Counted from the stretch's first letter, positions 16,648-29,851 are shown. The stretch is 64,000 nt of DNA from Pseudaminobacter soli (ex Li et al. 2025) (GCF_003012705.1 NZ_PXYL01000002.1:372001-436000); one strand, 5' to 3'. Notes: generated from the sequence alone by a model not told the origin. A program made the numbers and translations.

Positions 16648-17402
16648 CGCCTCCCAAGGCTGACAATCTGCTCGAAGACATGGCGTTTTGCTTCGTGGAC
16701 GCAGTCTTCGAGCGGTTTGCCAAGCGCAAGTCCGGCCGCGATGGCGCTGGCCAGCATGCAGCCCGTGCCGCGCATATTTTTGTCCAGGCGCGGCGCGACG
16801 AAGTGCATGGGCTCTCGGCCTTGGCGTACTACAAGCATGTCGATTGACTGGGGGCCAGTTGCATGGCCGCCCTTGACCAGAATGGCGGCGCATCCAGTTT
16901 CGAGAAGGCGGCGGGCTTGATGTTCCACTTGCGCCTCGTCCCGAGCCGTTTCCTCGCCGGTCAAAATGCCAAGCTCGATCAGATTAGGCGTAGCAATCGC
17001 GCAGAGCGGCATCAGCTCGCGTGTCAGACTCCCGATGGCTTCCGGGCCAAGGAGAGACCGTCCGGAAGAGGAGGCCAGCACCGGATCTAGCACCACCGGC
17101 AGCTTGTCTTGGTCGCGCAGCACTGCCGCCACGGCCTCGATGGTGGCATTGCCGGAGAGCATACCAATCTTGATCGCCGCGACGCGGCTTGACGCAAGTG
17201 CGGCGCGCATCTGTTCGGCGACGAGGTCCGGCGGCATGGGCTCGATCCGCTCGACGCTCGTATGCGTCTGCACCGTCACCGCCGTTACGGCTATCGCGCT
17301 ACGCAGGCCAAAGGTGGCGACGGTTTCGACGTCGCGCGAAAGCCCCGCGCCGCCAGAAGAGTCCGTCCCTGCTACGATCAGCACATGCGCCGTCATCGCC
17401 AT
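16635..17402 (-). CDS. thiD: Hydroxymethylpyrimidine/phosphomethylpyrimidine kinase ThiD
   Basis: 255 residues, ribokinase fold. It phosphorylates HMP to HMP-P and then HMP-PP for thiamine synthesis. The N-terminal VAGTDSSGGAG and the C-terminal GTGCMLASAIAAGLA, which holds the anion hole, are clear. The segment ATPNLIELGILTG is also typical. It is last in the thiC-O-S-G-E-D operon and overlaps the end of thiE by 10 bases. Two ATGs (17402 and 17396) are both possible starts. Confidence 0.95.
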   Translation of the reverse strand: MAMTAHVLIVAGTDSSGGAGLSRDVETVATFGLRSAIAVTAVTVQTHTSVERIEPMPPDLVAEQMRAALASSRVAAIKIGMLSGNATIEAVAAVLRDQDKLPVVLDPVLASSSGRSLLGPEAIGSLTRELMPLCAIATPNLIELGILTGEETARDEAQVEHQARRLLETGCAAILVKGGHATGPQSIDMLVVRQGREPMHFVAPRLDKNMRGTGCMLASAIAAGLALGKPLEDCVHEAKRHVFEQIVSLGRRQPV

Positions 17403-17998
17403 GGCTCAGTCCGCCGGAGCCATTCGCGGGCGCGCGCTTCCGGGTTTTGGTTCAGCGTGATGTCGGTGACGACGGCGGCGCAGTCCGCGCCGGCCGAGAA
17501 GACGCCGTCGAGCCGGTCGGGGTTCAGCCCGCCGATCGCCACGAGGGGCAAAGGTGCGACGCGTCGCTTCCATTCGCCAATGCGCTCAAGCCCTTGCGGT
17601 GCCCATTTCATCTTCTTCAGGATGGTCGGATAGACCGGCCCAAGCGCGACATAGTCCGGTTCTGCGGCCAATGCGGTGTCCAACTCCGCGTGGTCGTGGG
17701 TACTGAGGCCCAGCTTCAGCCCGGCCCGCCTGATGGCCATAAGGTCGGCGGCAGCAAGGTCTTCCTGGCCGAGATGGATGAAGTCGCACTCCTCCTCGAT
17801 CGCCAGCCGCCAATGGTCGTTGACGATCAGCTGGCAGCCATTGTCGGCGCATATGGCCTTGGCCGCGCGGATCTCGGATCGAAGACCAGCCTCGTCCATC
17901 TCCTTGATGCGCAGTTGCACCAGCCTGACGCCGAGCGGCACCAACCGCCCGATCCAGGCGGCGCTGTCGACGATGAGATAGAACGGGTCGAGCTTCAT
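17393..17998 (-). CDS. thiE: Thiamine phosphate synthase ThiE
   Basis: 201 residues, TIM barrel. It joins HMP-PP and thiazole phosphate to give thiamine phosphate. Family motifs seen are [11 protein letters not shown] near residue 29, [10 protein letters not shown] near 58 and [10 protein letters not shown] near 73. VALGPVYPT near 113 and [13 protein letters not shown] near 155 complete the phosphate-binding edge. The start overlaps the thiG stop by ATGA and the end overlaps thiD, so the whole series is translationally linked. Confidence 0.95.
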   Translation of the reverse strand: MKLDPFYLIVDSAAWIGRLVPLGVRLVQLRIKEMDEAGLRSEIRAAKAICADNGCQLIVNDHWRLAIEEECDFIHLGQEDLAAADLMAIRRAGLKLGLSTHDHAELDTALAAEPDYVALGPVYPTILKKMKWAPQGLERIGEWKRRVAPLPLVAIGGLNPDRLDGVFSAGADCAAVVTDITLNQNPEARAREWLRRTEPWR

Positions 17999-18768
17999 GA
18001 AAACACCGCTTTGCCAATGACCGGCGTGGAGGGAACGGCCATGTCGCGCGGCTCAAGCATGCCGGCGAGAAAGGCTTCGTGCCCGGCCTCCACCGCCTTG
18101 CCGAAGGCGCTCGCCATGGCCACGGGGTCGCCTGCCTTCGCCACCGCCGTGTTGAGAAGCACGGCGTCGAAGCCGAGCTCCATCACGGCTGCGGCGTGTG
18201 AGGGGCGGCCGAGCCCGGCATCGACGACAAGCGGCACATCCGCAAAATGGCCGCGCAATGTGCGCAGCGCGTCGATGTTGAGGGGCCCCTTGGCCGATCC
18301 GATGGGCGCACACCAGGGCATCAGCACCTGGCAGCCGGCCTCAAGCAGACGCTCGGCCACCACCAGATCGTCGGTCGTGTAGGGAAACACCGCAAAGCCG
18401 TCGCCCGAAAGAATGCGCGCCGCTTCCACTAGCCCGAACACGTCGGGCTGCAGCGTGTCGTGATTGCCAATCACCTCGAGCTTGATCCAGTTGGTGTCAA
18501 GCAGCTCGCGCGCCATATGCGCCGTGGTGACGGCTTCCTTGACCGAATGGCAGCCGGCCGTGTTGGGCAGGACGGCGACGCCGAGCTGCTCGATCAATGA
18601 CCAGAACTGGCCGCCCGTCTGCCCGCCGGCCATTTCCCGCCGGAGCGACACTGTCACGACCTCTGTCTTCGATGCCCGTACCGCGTCGGCCAGGACCGCC
18701 GGAGACGGATATTGCGCGGTGCCGAGCAGGAGGCGGGAGGATAGCTGCCTTCCATAGAGCGAAAGCAT
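17995..18768 (-). CDS. thiG: Thiazole synthase ThiG
   Basis: 257 residues. It builds the thiazole ring from deoxyxylulose phosphate, dehydroglycine and ThiS thiocarboxylate. The Schiff-base lysine lies in WIKLEVIGN near residue 97. The phosphate loop [15 protein letters not shown] is near 175-190. It starts 3 bases after the thiS stop and overlaps thiE by 4 bases. Partner genes thiO and thiS directly upstream fit an aerobic, ThiO-type route. Confidence 0.96.
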   Translation of the reverse strand: MLSLYGRQLSSRLLLGTAQYPSPAVLADAVRASKTEVVTVSLRREMAGGQTGGQFWSLIEQLGVAVLPNTAGCHSVKEAVTTAHMARELLDTNWIKLEVIGNHDTLQPDVFGLVEAARILSGDGFAVFPYTTDDLVVAERLLEAGCQVLMPWCAPIGSAKGPLNIDALRTLRGHFADVPLVVDAGLGRPSHAAAVMELGFDAVLLNTAVAKAGDPVAMASAFGKAVEAGHEAFLAGMLEPRDMAVPSTPVIGKAVFS

Positions 18769-18771
18769 GGA

Positions 18772-18952
18772 TCACCCTCCCTGCATCGGCGACAAAATTT
18801 CTATGCGGTCGCCTTCGGCAAGGCGACACTCGCCGCGCTCGGCGGCGCGCACCAGCTCGCCATTATGAGCCGTGGCCAGCCAGCGGCCCTCATATTCAAG
18901 CTCGGCAAGGAGCGCGGCGAGCGTCGTCGCTGCCACGTCCTGAGCCTTGCCG

Positions 18953-18969
<17 letters not shown>
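18772..18969 (-). CDS. thiS: Sulfur carrier protein ThiS
   Basis: 65 residues, beta-grasp fold, ending in the diagnostic Gly-Gly (SPMQGG) that is adenylated and thiocarboxylated. I chose the ATG at 18969 (MKLTVNGKAQ) because the family begins there; an ATG at 19017 would add 16 unrelated residues. It overlaps the 3' end of thiO by 17 bases and hands sulfur to ThiG encoded next. No thiF is in the window. Confidence 0.95.
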
Positions 18970-22000
<3,031 letters not shown>

Positions 22001-22159
22001 AGATGGGTAGCTTGTACGAAGGGCCGGCGCCTTGTCAACAGGGTGCTTCGGCCCACACTGGTTGACAAGCGGATGGTTTCAGCATGGCATCTTGCATTGC
22101 TTGCTTAATATGAGTATTTCGCTCCAGAAATATCTCGACCGCGCAGCGAGGGGACAGCC

Positions 22160-23137
<978 letters not shown>

Positions 23138-23148
23138 GGGAGAGCACA

Positions 23149-23583
23149 ATGGCTTCCCGAATTCGCGAGAGCGCCGGCGACGAGCTGGAAGAGAACCACG
23201 AAATCAATGTGACGCCGTTCATCGACGTCATGCTGGTTCTGCTCATCATTTTCATGGTGGCGGCACCCCTTGCCACCGTCGACGTCAATGTCGACCTGCC
23301 GGCTTCGACCGCCGCGGCAGCTCCTCGGCCGGACAAGCCTGTCTATCTCACCCTCAAGGAAGACCTGTCGCTGGCGTTGGGCAACGAGACCGTGCCGCGC
23401 CAGAGCTTTGCGGCCGTGCTGGACCGGCAGACGGATGGCGACAAGGAAGCGCGCATCTTCCTGCGCGCGGACAGGATGGTCGGCTATGGCGACCTGATGG
23501 AGGTGATGAACCTTTTGCGTGCCGCTGGCTATCTCAAGGTCGCGCTGGTGGGCATCGAGACCGTGCCCCAGGAGCAGCCATGA
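23149..23583 (+). CDS. exbD: TonB-system energiser ExbD
   Basis: 144 residues with one N-terminal membrane helix. The helix contains VTPFIDVMLVLLIIF with the proton-carrying aspartate D26. The periplasmic part (about 45-140) has the ExbD/TolR fold. It starts 11 bases after exbB and its stop overlaps the tonB start (ATGA). Confidence 0.95.
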   Translation: MASRIRESAGDELEENHEINVTPFIDVMLVLLIIFMVAAPLATVDVNVDLPASTAAAAPRPDKPVYLTLKEDLSLALGNETVPRQSFAAVLDRQTDGDKEARIFLRADRMVGYGDLMEVMNLLRAAGYLKVALVGIETVPQEQP

Positions 23584-24542
23584 CCATGGCTGCCGATCAT
23601 GTGGGCTTCGAGGCTCACAGTTCGTTGCCGTCCCGCCGCGAGGTGGTGGGATGGCTGACCGCGGGGCTGGTGGTTATCGCCATTCACGCGCTTGCCGCTG
23701 GCGTTTACCAGAGCATGCAGGTTCCGGATGAGTCGGCAGCCGAGGTGGCAGCGCCGATGGTCGTCAATCTCGCGCCAATACCGTTCGTGGCGCCGAGCGA
23801 AATCGAAAGCGAAGTGGTTCCCGAGCAGGTTGCCATGCACGACGTTGCGGCCGTGGACGGCACGTCCACCTTGGCCGACGATGTCGAAAGCACGACGATC
23901 CAGCAGGAAACCTCGGAAACATTGGAGGAGGCGCCGCTCGAGCGCACCGAGCCTATCGTCGAAGAGCCGGTGACAGAGAATTTGAGCACCGAATCCGTTG
24001 CCGAGCCGGTGGCGGAGGAAGCCGAGATGACGGAGCCGGAGACCCTCGAGACGGTAACCCCCGAGGTAGCCGTGCCGATTCCGGCGCCGCGCCCTGAGGT
24101 CGAGCCTGAACAGCCCAGGAAGGTTGCCGAAAAGCCGAAGACCGAGCCGGTCAACAAGAAGCCGAAAGCCAAGCAGGCAGAAAAGGTCGCCGAGCAGTCC
24201 AAGGAAAAGCGGCTGACGCCCGAAGCCGCCCCGGCACCCAAGAGCCAGGTTTCGACGGCGCAAAGGATCAGCCTGGAGGAGAGATGGAAGTCTCGGGTCT
24301 CCGCCTGGATTAACCGCCACAAGCCGCGATCTGCGGGAGGGAACGGAGAACTCACCGTTTCCTTCGTGATCGATTCCGGCGGAACCGTCCTCAGAGCCAC
24401 GATCGCGCGTTCGTCGGGCAACGACGACCTGGACCAGGCCGCGATCAAGATGGTCAACCGTTCCTCGCCGGTTCCCGCGCCGCCGCAGGAAATCGCGCGC
24501 AACAGGCACACTATGAGCCTGCCGGTGGCTTTCTCGCGCTGA
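23580..24542 (+). CDS. tonB: Energy transducer TonB
   Basis: 320 residues from the ATG that overlaps the exbD stop. There is one membrane anchor near residues 22-41 (VGWLTAGLVVIAIHALAAGV). A long Glu/Pro/Lys-rich periplasmic spacer spans about 75-225. The C-terminal TonB domain is near 235-320, with NGELTVSFVIDSGGTV and SLPVAFSR. It passes energy to outer-membrane receptors. No receptor gene is adjacent; the cobalamin riboswitch that follows makes vitamin B12 uptake one possible use, but iron uptake is as likely. Confidence 0.92.
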   Translation: MTMAADHVGFEAHSSLPSRREVVGWLTAGLVVIAIHALAAGVYQSMQVPDESAAEVAAPMVVNLAPIPFVAPSEIESEVVPEQVAMHDVAAVDGTSTLADDVESTTIQQETSETLEEAPLERTEPIVEEPVTENLSTESVAEPVAEEAEMTEPETLETVTPEVAVPIPAPRPEVEPEQPRKVAEKPKTEPVNKKPKAKQAEKVAEQSKEKRLTPEAAPAPKSQVSTAQRISLEERWKSRVSAWINRHKPRSAGGNGELTVSFVIDSGGTVLRATIARSSGNDDLDQAAIKMVNRSSPVPAPPQEIARNRHTMSLPVAFSR

Positions 24543-24647
24543 GCGCCTCTCTTTCAGATGGCCTGCCCATTTCGTCGCTGTCGCCTTTGCACTTTGGCGA
24601 TGTCGCAATCGTGTGGCCCGCCGTCAGCATTCGATGGTTAGATCGGG

Positions 24648-24830
24648 ACACTTCAGGTGCCGGAGTCGTGAAAGCGAAGCCGGAGAATTGGGAAGCCGGT
24701 GAGAATCCGGCGCTGCCCCCGCAACGGTGGTGGAGTATGTCACGGCGGGAGACCACTGGGCGAAAGCCCGGGAAGGTGTCCGTGACGGTTCTGCAGAACC
24801 AGCTCCTTAGCCCGGAAACCAGCCTGAGGT
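24648..24830 (+). promoter_or_regulatory. Adenosylcobalamin riboswitch upstream of gbcAB
   Basis: The segment begins CACTTCAGGTGCCGG and contains the B12 box AGCCGGTGAGAATCCGGC then GCTGCCCCCGCAACGG (about 24694-24726). It continues with CCACTGGGCGAAAGCCCGGGAAGG and ends AGCCCGGAAACCAGCCTGAG. These are the conserved blocks of the cobalamin aptamer, in order and on the plus strand. The next plus gene is the Rieske oxygenase at 24966. A small hairpin GGTTG-TTT-CAACC (24828-24840) follows. The rest of the gap 24543-24965 holds no gene that I can see. Confidence 0.92.
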
Positions 24831-24965
24831 TGTTTCAACCCGACTGATCGCGGTGGGCGGTCAAGTGGCGGATTCTTGCGTGGGAGGAGGCCCGAAGCGG
24901 CCGGCTGCGCAATCATCCCCCTAAATCACCACCAGTTCAGTCCTTGTGCGATGCGAGGACAGGAC

Positions 24966-26213
24966 ATGGACATCCGTGCCGACATGCTGAGGCGGATACG
25001 CAGCCGCCGCGAGGGTTTTAGCCTTGAGCAACCCTTCTATATCGACCCCGACTACTACAAGCTCGACCTTGAGCTGATCTGGTATCGCGACTGGCTCTTC
25101 ATTGGCCATGATTGCGAGCTGCCCAAGACAGGCAGCTACATGACCGTCCAGATCGGCGACTATCCGGTCGTCATCGTGCGCGACCAGAAGGGCGACATCC
25201 GCGCCTTCCACAATGCCTGCCGCCATCGCGGCAGCCGCGTCTGCACCGCCCACAAGGGCACGACCGCAAAGCTCGTCTGCCCCTACCACCAGTGGACCTA
25301 TGAGCTCGACGGGCGCCTGCTGTTCGCGCGCCAGATGAGCGACGACTTCGACGCCAGCCAGTTCGGCCTCAAGCCTGTGGCCTGCGAGAGTGCGGGCGGC
25401 TACATCTTCATCTGCCTGGCGGACGAGCCGGCCGATTTCGCCCCCTTCCGCGCGATGATGGAGCCCTATTTCCTGCCGCACCGGCTGACCGACGCAAAGG
25501 TTGCATTCGAAAGCACCATCGTCGAGAAAGGCAACTGGAAGCTGGTGTGGGAAAACAACCGCGAGTGCTATCACTGCGCCGGCAACCACCCCGAGCTCTG
25601 CAAGACCTTCCCCGAAGCGCCGACCGTGACCGGCGTCAACGGCGCCGAGCGCGACCCGGAAATGCTGGCCCATTGGGCCAAGTGCGAGGCAGCAGGCCTT
25701 CCGAGCAAATTCCGCATCGATCAGGCCGGCCAGTACCGCGCCACGCGCGCGCCGCTGCTGCGCGACGCCGTCAGCTACACCATGAGCGGCAAGCGGGCGG
25801 TAAAGCGCAACCTGTCCGACACGGTCTCCACCGATCGTATCGGCTCGCTGCTGCTCTACCACTACCCGACCACCTGGAACCACGTTCTGGGCGACCATGC
25901 GGTTACCTTCCGCGTGCTGCCGATCAGCGCCACCGAGACGGCCGTCACCACCAAATGGCTGGTCCACAAGGATGCCGTGGAGGGCGTCGACTACGATCTC
26001 GCCGAGCTCACGCATGTCTGGACCGAGACCAACGACCAGGACCGCCGGATCGTCGAGGAGAATGCCTTCGGCATCAAGTCGCCGGCCTACGAGCCCGGGC
26101 CTTACTCCGAGGTGCATGAAGGCGGCGTGATCCAGTTCGTCGACTGGTATTGCGGCTTCATGGAGCCGCGCCTGGTCGAGGGCGAAAAGCCCGCGCTGCG
26201 CAACGTCGCCTGA
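24966..26213 (+). CDS. gbcA: Rieske non-heme iron oxygenase, glycine-betaine demethylase large subunit GbcA-like
   Basis: 415 residues from ATG 24966 behind GAGGACAGGAC. The Rieske centre CRHRGSRVC ... CPYHQW is near residues 83-110. The catalytic domain has NNRECYHCAGNHPE near 198-211 with the iron histidines. The stretches WLVHKDAVEGVDYD and TNDQDRR match what I remember of Pseudomonas GbcA, which removes a methyl from glycine betaine to give dimethylglycine and formaldehyde. Stachydrine demethylase Stc2 is a close relative and cannot be ruled out. It is cotranscribed with the reductase 14 bases downstream and lies behind a cobalamin riboswitch. Confidence 0.83.
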   Translation: MDIRADMLRRIRSRREGFSLEQPFYIDPDYYKLDLELIWYRDWLFIGHDCELPKTGSYMTVQIGDYPVVIVRDQKGDIRAFHNACRHRGSRVCTAHKGTTAKLVCPYHQWTYELDGRLLFARQMSDDFDASQFGLKPVACESAGGYIFICLADEPADFAPFRAMMEPYFLPHRLTDAKVAFESTIVEKGNWKLVWENNRECYHCAGNHPELCKTFPEAPTVTGVNGAERDPEMLAHWAKCEAAGLPSKFRIDQAGQYRATRAPLLRDAVSYTMSGKRAVKRNLSDTVSTDRIGSLLLYHYPTTWNHVLGDHAVTFRVLPISATETAVTTKWLVHKDAVEGVDYDLAELTHVWTETNDQDRRIVEENAFGIKSPAYEPGPYSEVHEGGVIQFVDWYCGFMEPRLVEGEKPALRNVA

Positions 26214-26227
26214 ACGGGAGAAAGGCG

Positions 26228-27334
26228 ATGAACGCCATGACCGCTATCGGCCTCTACCGGCATCTGGACCAGATGCTGCCGTGGAACGACAAGCTGCAGG
26301 TGCTGGAATGCATCGGCGTGACGGACGAGGCGCCGCAGGTGAAGAGCTTCACCTTCCGCTCCGACAACCAGACCTGGTTCCGGTACCAGCCAGGCCAGTT
26401 CGTCACGCTGGAGCTGCCGGTGGGAGCGGAGCCCGTGCTGCGCACCTACACGCTGTCGTCCAGCCCCTCGCGGCCGTTCTCCATTGCGATCACGGTCAAG
26501 GCGCAGGCAGACAGCATCGGCACACGCTGGATGTTCGAAAACTTGCGGCCGGGCATGCACATCAAGGCATATGGCCCGGCCGGCGATTTCTCGCTGCACA
26601 ACCATCCGGCGGCGAAATACATGTTCATCTCGGCGGGGTCGGGCATCACGCCGATGATGTCGATGACCCGCTGGCTGAACGATTTTGCACCGCAGACGGA
26701 CGTCGCCTTCGTCAACTGCGCTCGGCGGCCGGAAGAGATCATCTTCCGCAAGGAACTCGAGCTGCTCGGCAACCAGATGCCGGGTCTTTCGCTCGGCTTC
26801 CTGGTCGAGGAGCGGTCGAGCCGCGAAAGCTGGTTCGGCCATATGGGTCGCATCGACGCCGTGCGCCTGCCGCTTCTCTCGCCGGATTTCCGCGAGCGCG
26901 AAATCTTCTGCTGCGGGCCCGACCCCTTCATGCGCGCGGTGCGTCAGATGCTGGAAGCTGCAGGCTTCGACATGGCGCACTACCATCAGGAGAGCTTTGG
27001 CGCGCCGCCGGCCGAGCCAGTGTCCTTCGCTGGTGACGCAGCCGGCGAGGAAGGCATGGATGCCGTTGCCGAAGCGACTCCGATCCGCTTCTCGCTTTCC
27101 GAAGTCGATGCCGAATGCGTGGTGGGTCAGACCGTGCTGCAGACCGCTCGCGCGGCCGGCGTGCGCATTCCGGCGGCCTGCGAATTCGGCCTGTGCGGCA
27201 CCTGCAAGGTCAAGAAGGTCTCCGGCGAGGTCGAGATGAACCACAATGGCGGCATTCTCGATCACGAGATCGCCGACGGCTTTGTCCTGGCCTGCTGCTC
27301 GCGCCCGCTTTCGGCCCTCGAGATCGAGGCCTGA
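26228..27334 (+). CDS. gbcB: Ferredoxin-NAD(P)H reductase subunit of the Rieske demethylase, GbcB-like
   Basis: 368 residues from ATG 26228 behind GGGAGAAAGGCG. An FAD domain (RTYTLSSSP near 75) is followed by an NAD domain (SAGSGITPMMSM near 137, CCGPDPFM near 228). The C-terminal plant-type 2Fe-2S domain has CEFGLCGTC near 318-326 and a last Cys near 356. It passes electrons from NAD(P)H to GbcA. Separate in-frame ATGs further upstream lie inside gbcA and are not used. Confidence 0.88.
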   Translation: MNAMTAIGLYRHLDQMLPWNDKLQVLECIGVTDEAPQVKSFTFRSDNQTWFRYQPGQFVTLELPVGAEPVLRTYTLSSSPSRPFSIAITVKAQADSIGTRWMFENLRPGMHIKAYGPAGDFSLHNHPAAKYMFISAGSGITPMMSMTRWLNDFAPQTDVAFVNCARRPEEIIFRKELELLGNQMPGLSLGFLVEERSSRESWFGHMGRIDAVRLPLLSPDFREREIFCCGPDPFMRAVRQMLEAAGFDMAHYHQESFGAPPAEPVSFAGDAAGEEGMDAVAEATPIRFSLSEVDAECVVGQTVLQTARAAGVRIPAACEFGLCGTCKVKKVSGEVEMNHNGGILDHEIADGFVLACCSRPLSALEIEA

Positions 27335-27337
27335 CGC

Positions 27338-27604
27338 ATGGGATCGCAAAGATTGCCCGGCGTCACGCCACGCCGGAACATGCGTTGGGGCCTAGCGTCT
27401 GCCGATGCCCAGCCTCAGCCGGAAGACATATTGATCGCCTGGCTGCTCTGGCTGCCACGCAATGCGGATGTCGCGAAAGCGGCGGCGGACGAGGTCGCAA
27501 GAATGGACAAGCGCCCGTCGCTGTCCGGCGGCGCCATTCGCCTGCGCGAACTGCTGCTGCAGTTGATCGACGGAGCGGGACTGCCGAAATACGGCAGGGC
27601 CTGA
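27338..27604 (+). CDS. Small hypothetical protein, 88 residues
   Basis: The ORF starts 3 bases after the gbcB stop and ends before the convergent fuconate dehydratase gene. The N-terminal 25 residues look random; from DILIAWLLWLP (residue 29) onward it reads as a plausible amphipathic helical protein ending RELLLQLIDG. ATG 27380 (residue 15) is an alternative start. There is no recognisable domain. I keep it because of its operon position and protein-like C-terminal half. It could also be a chance frame. Confidence 0.4.
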   Translation: MGSQRLPGVTPRRNMRWGLASADAQPQPEDILIAWLLWLPRNADVAKAAADEVARMDKRPSLSGGAIRLRELLLQLIDGAGLPKYGRA

Positions 27605-27614
27605 AGAAAAACGG

Positions 27615-27633
27615 CCGGCGCAGTCAGCGCCGG
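27615..27633 (-). terminator. Terminator of the fucose-type operon
   Basis: CCGGCGC, loop AGTCA, GCGCCGG: a 7-bp GC stem followed on the minus strand by GGCCGTTTTTC. It lies 12 bases beyond the fuconate dehydratase stop, between two converging operons. Confidence 0.65.
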
Positions 27634-27645
27634 TCGCTTCGCATG

Positions 27646-28923
27646 TCAGCCCTTGAACTCGTGCGCAGCGATGGAGGCCGGCTTCATCTCGATGGAGAAA
27701 CCGGGCGCTGCCGGCGGCATGTAAGCGGCATTGCGGATGTCGCATGGCTCGAGGAAATGCTCGTGCAGGTGGTCGACATATTCGATCACGCGGCCGTCCT
27801 TGGTTCCGGAGACGGCGATGTAGTCGATCATCGACAGGTGCTGCACATATTCACAAAGACCGACGCCGCCGGCATGCGGCCAGACGGGCATGTTGTACTT
27901 GGCCGCGATCAGCAGCACCGCCAGCACCTCGTTCAACCCACCCATGCGGCAGGAGTCGATCTGCACCACGTCGATGGCGCCTTCGGCGATGAGCTGCTTG
28001 AAGATGATGCGGTTCTGGCACATCTCGCCGGTCGCCACCTTCACCGGCGCAATCGCCTCGCGGATCTTGCGATGGCCGGCGATGTCGTCGGGGCTGGTAG
28101 GTTCCTCGATGAAGAAAGGTTTTGCGAAGGCAAGCTTGCCCATCCATTCGATCGCCTGGCCGACCTCCCAGACCTGGTTGGCGTCGACCATCAGGATGCG
28201 ATCGGGGCCGATCACTTCGCGTGCGATGGTGAGCCGGCGAATGTCGTCCTCAAGGTCGCGGCCGACCTTCATCTTGATGTGGTTGAAGCCGGCATCGACT
28301 GCCTCGCGGCACAGGCGCCGAAGCTTCTCATCATCATAGCCGAGCCAGCCGGCCGAAGTGGTGTAGCAGGGATAGCCTTCGCGCTCGAGAATGGCGATAC
28401 GCTCGGCCTTGCCGGCTTCAGCCTTCTTGAGGATCGCCAGTGCCTCGTCGGGCGTCAGCACGTCGGTCAGGTAGCGGAAGTCGACGATCTTCAGGATTTC
28501 TTCGGCCGGCATGTCGGCCACCAGACGCCACACGGGCTTGCCGGCTTCCTTGGCCCAGAGGTCCCAGACGGCATTCACCACCGCGCCGACGGCCAGATGC
28601 ATTGCGCCCTTGTCAGGGCCGATCCAGCGCAGCTGGCTGTCGCCGGTCACATGGTGCCAGAAGCGGGCGGGGTCTTCCTTGACCCAGTCGAGATCGAGCC
28701 CGACCACCAGATGCTTGAGCGCCTGGATGGCGAGGCACACGACCTCGTTACCGCGGCCGATGGTGAAGGTCAGACCATGACCCGCCAGACCATCCTTGTC
28801 CGTGTCGAGAACGACATAGGCGGCGGAATAGTCCGGGTCCGGGTTCATCGCATCCGAGCCGTCGAGGCTCTGCGAGGTTGGAAAGCGCAAGTCGAATACG
28901 CGAAGATCGGTGATGCGGGTCAC
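27646..28923 (-). CDS. L-fuconate dehydratase, enolase superfamily
   Basis: 425 residues, mandelate-racemase subgroup, long form like human ENOSF1 and Xanthomonas FucD. The catalytic lysines are in HIKMKVG near residue 218. Metal ligands are in VDANQVW near 248, EEPTSPDD near 275 and ATGEMCQNR near 300. The general-base histidine is in WPHAGGVGL near 351. It would dehydrate L-fuconate to 2-keto-3-deoxy-L-fuconate. It is the last gene of the minus-strand sugar operon, next to the FAH-family hydrolase and SDR that would act on its product. Confidence 0.85.
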   Translation of the reverse strand: MTRITDLRVFDLRFPTSQSLDGSDAMNPDPDYSAAYVVLDTDKDGLAGHGLTFTIGRGNEVVCLAIQALKHLVVGLDLDWVKEDPARFWHHVTGDSQLRWIGPDKGAMHLAVGAVVNAVWDLWAKEAGKPVWRLVADMPAEEILKIVDFRYLTDVLTPDEALAILKKAEAGKAERIAILEREGYPCYTTSAGWLGYDDEKLRRLCREAVDAGFNHIKMKVGRDLEDDIRRLTIAREVIGPDRILMVDANQVWEVGQAIEWMGKLAFAKPFFIEEPTSPDDIAGHRKIREAIAPVKVATGEMCQNRIIFKQLIAEGAIDVVQIDSCRMGGLNEVLAVLLIAAKYNMPVWPHAGGVGLCEYVQHLSMIDYIAVSGTKDGRVIEYVDHLHEHFLEPCDIRNAAYMPPAAPGFSIEMKPASIAAHEFKG

Positions 28924-28957
28924 GGTCTGCTCACGAGTGAGGGGTGGTGACCGACGC

Positions 28958-29803
28958 TTACGCGTCGGCCTTGACGTTCTGGCGCTGGTTGCCGAGGCCT
29001 TCGATGCCGAGTTCGACGACGTCGCCGGCCTTCAGGTAGCGCGGCGGCTTCATGCCCATGCCGACGCCAGGAGGCGTGCCGGTGGAAATGATGTCACCCG
29101 GATGCAGGCTCATGAACTGGCTGAGATAGGAAACCAGATATTTGACACCGTAGACCATGGTCTTGGTCGAGCCGTCCTGCACCTTCTCGCCGTTCACCGT
29201 CAGCCACATGCCGAGGTCCTGGGGATCAGCAACCTCGTCCTTGGTCACCAGCCAGGGGCCGATGGGACCAAAAGTGTCGCAGCTCTTGCCTTTGGTCCAC
29301 TGGCCCGAACGCTCGGTCTGGAAGGCGCGTTCGGAGACGTCGTTGATGGTGCAGTAGCCGGCGACATAGTCCAGCGCCTCGTCTTCCGAGACGTATTTTG
29401 CATGGCGGCCGATGACAACGCCGAGCTCGACCTCCCAGTCGGTCTTTTCCGAGCCGCGCGGGATCAGTAGGTCGTCATCCGGGCCGACGATGGCCGAAGT
29501 CGCCTTCATGAAGATGATCGGTTCGGGCGGCACGGTGGCACCGGTCTCTGCGGCGTGGTCGGAATAGTTGAGGCCGATGCAGATGAACTTGCCGGTGCCA
29601 GCAACGCAGGGGCCGAGGCGCGGATTTCCGTGCACCAGCGGCAGCGTCGACGGGTCGACATGCGACAGCCGCTCGAGTGCCGCCGGGTCCAGCGTTTCGT
29701 CCGACAGGTCGGCGATGTTTTGCGACAGGTCGCGGATGTTGCCATCTGCGTCGATCAGGCCAGGCCGCTCGCGGCCGACCTCGCCATAGCGCAATAGCTT
29801 CAC
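28958..29803 (-). CDS. Fumarylacetoacetate-hydrolase-family protein, probable 2,4-diketo-3-deoxy-L-fuconate hydrolase
   Basis: 281 residues. The FAH domain fills residues 70-280, with the metal-binding glutamates in DWEVELGVVIGRH near 125 and the block YCTINDVSERAFQ near 149. CIGLNYSDHAAETG near 72 is the usual opening. In the non-phosphorylative L-fucose route this family splits the diketo acid to pyruvate and lactate; related enzymes act on acylpyruvates or ureidoglycolate. Position between the SDR and the dehydratase supports the sugar-acid role. Confidence 0.8.
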   Translation of the reverse strand: MKLLRYGEVGRERPGLIDADGNIRDLSQNIADLSDETLDPAALERLSHVDPSTLPLVHGNPRLGPCVAGTGKFICIGLNYSDHAAETGATVPPEPIIFMKATSAIVGPDDDLLIPRGSEKTDWEVELGVVIGRHAKYVSEDEALDYVAGYCTINDVSERAFQTERSGQWTKGKSCDTFGPIGPWLVTKDEVADPQDLGMWLTVNGEKVQDGSTKTMVYGVKYLVSYLSQFMSLHPGDIISTGTPPGVGMGMKPPRYLKAGDVVELGIEGLGNQRQNVKADA

Positions 29804-29851
29804 GTCAAATCTCCTTCAAAAATGGACCGTGCTTTTGCAAGGGGTCCGTCA

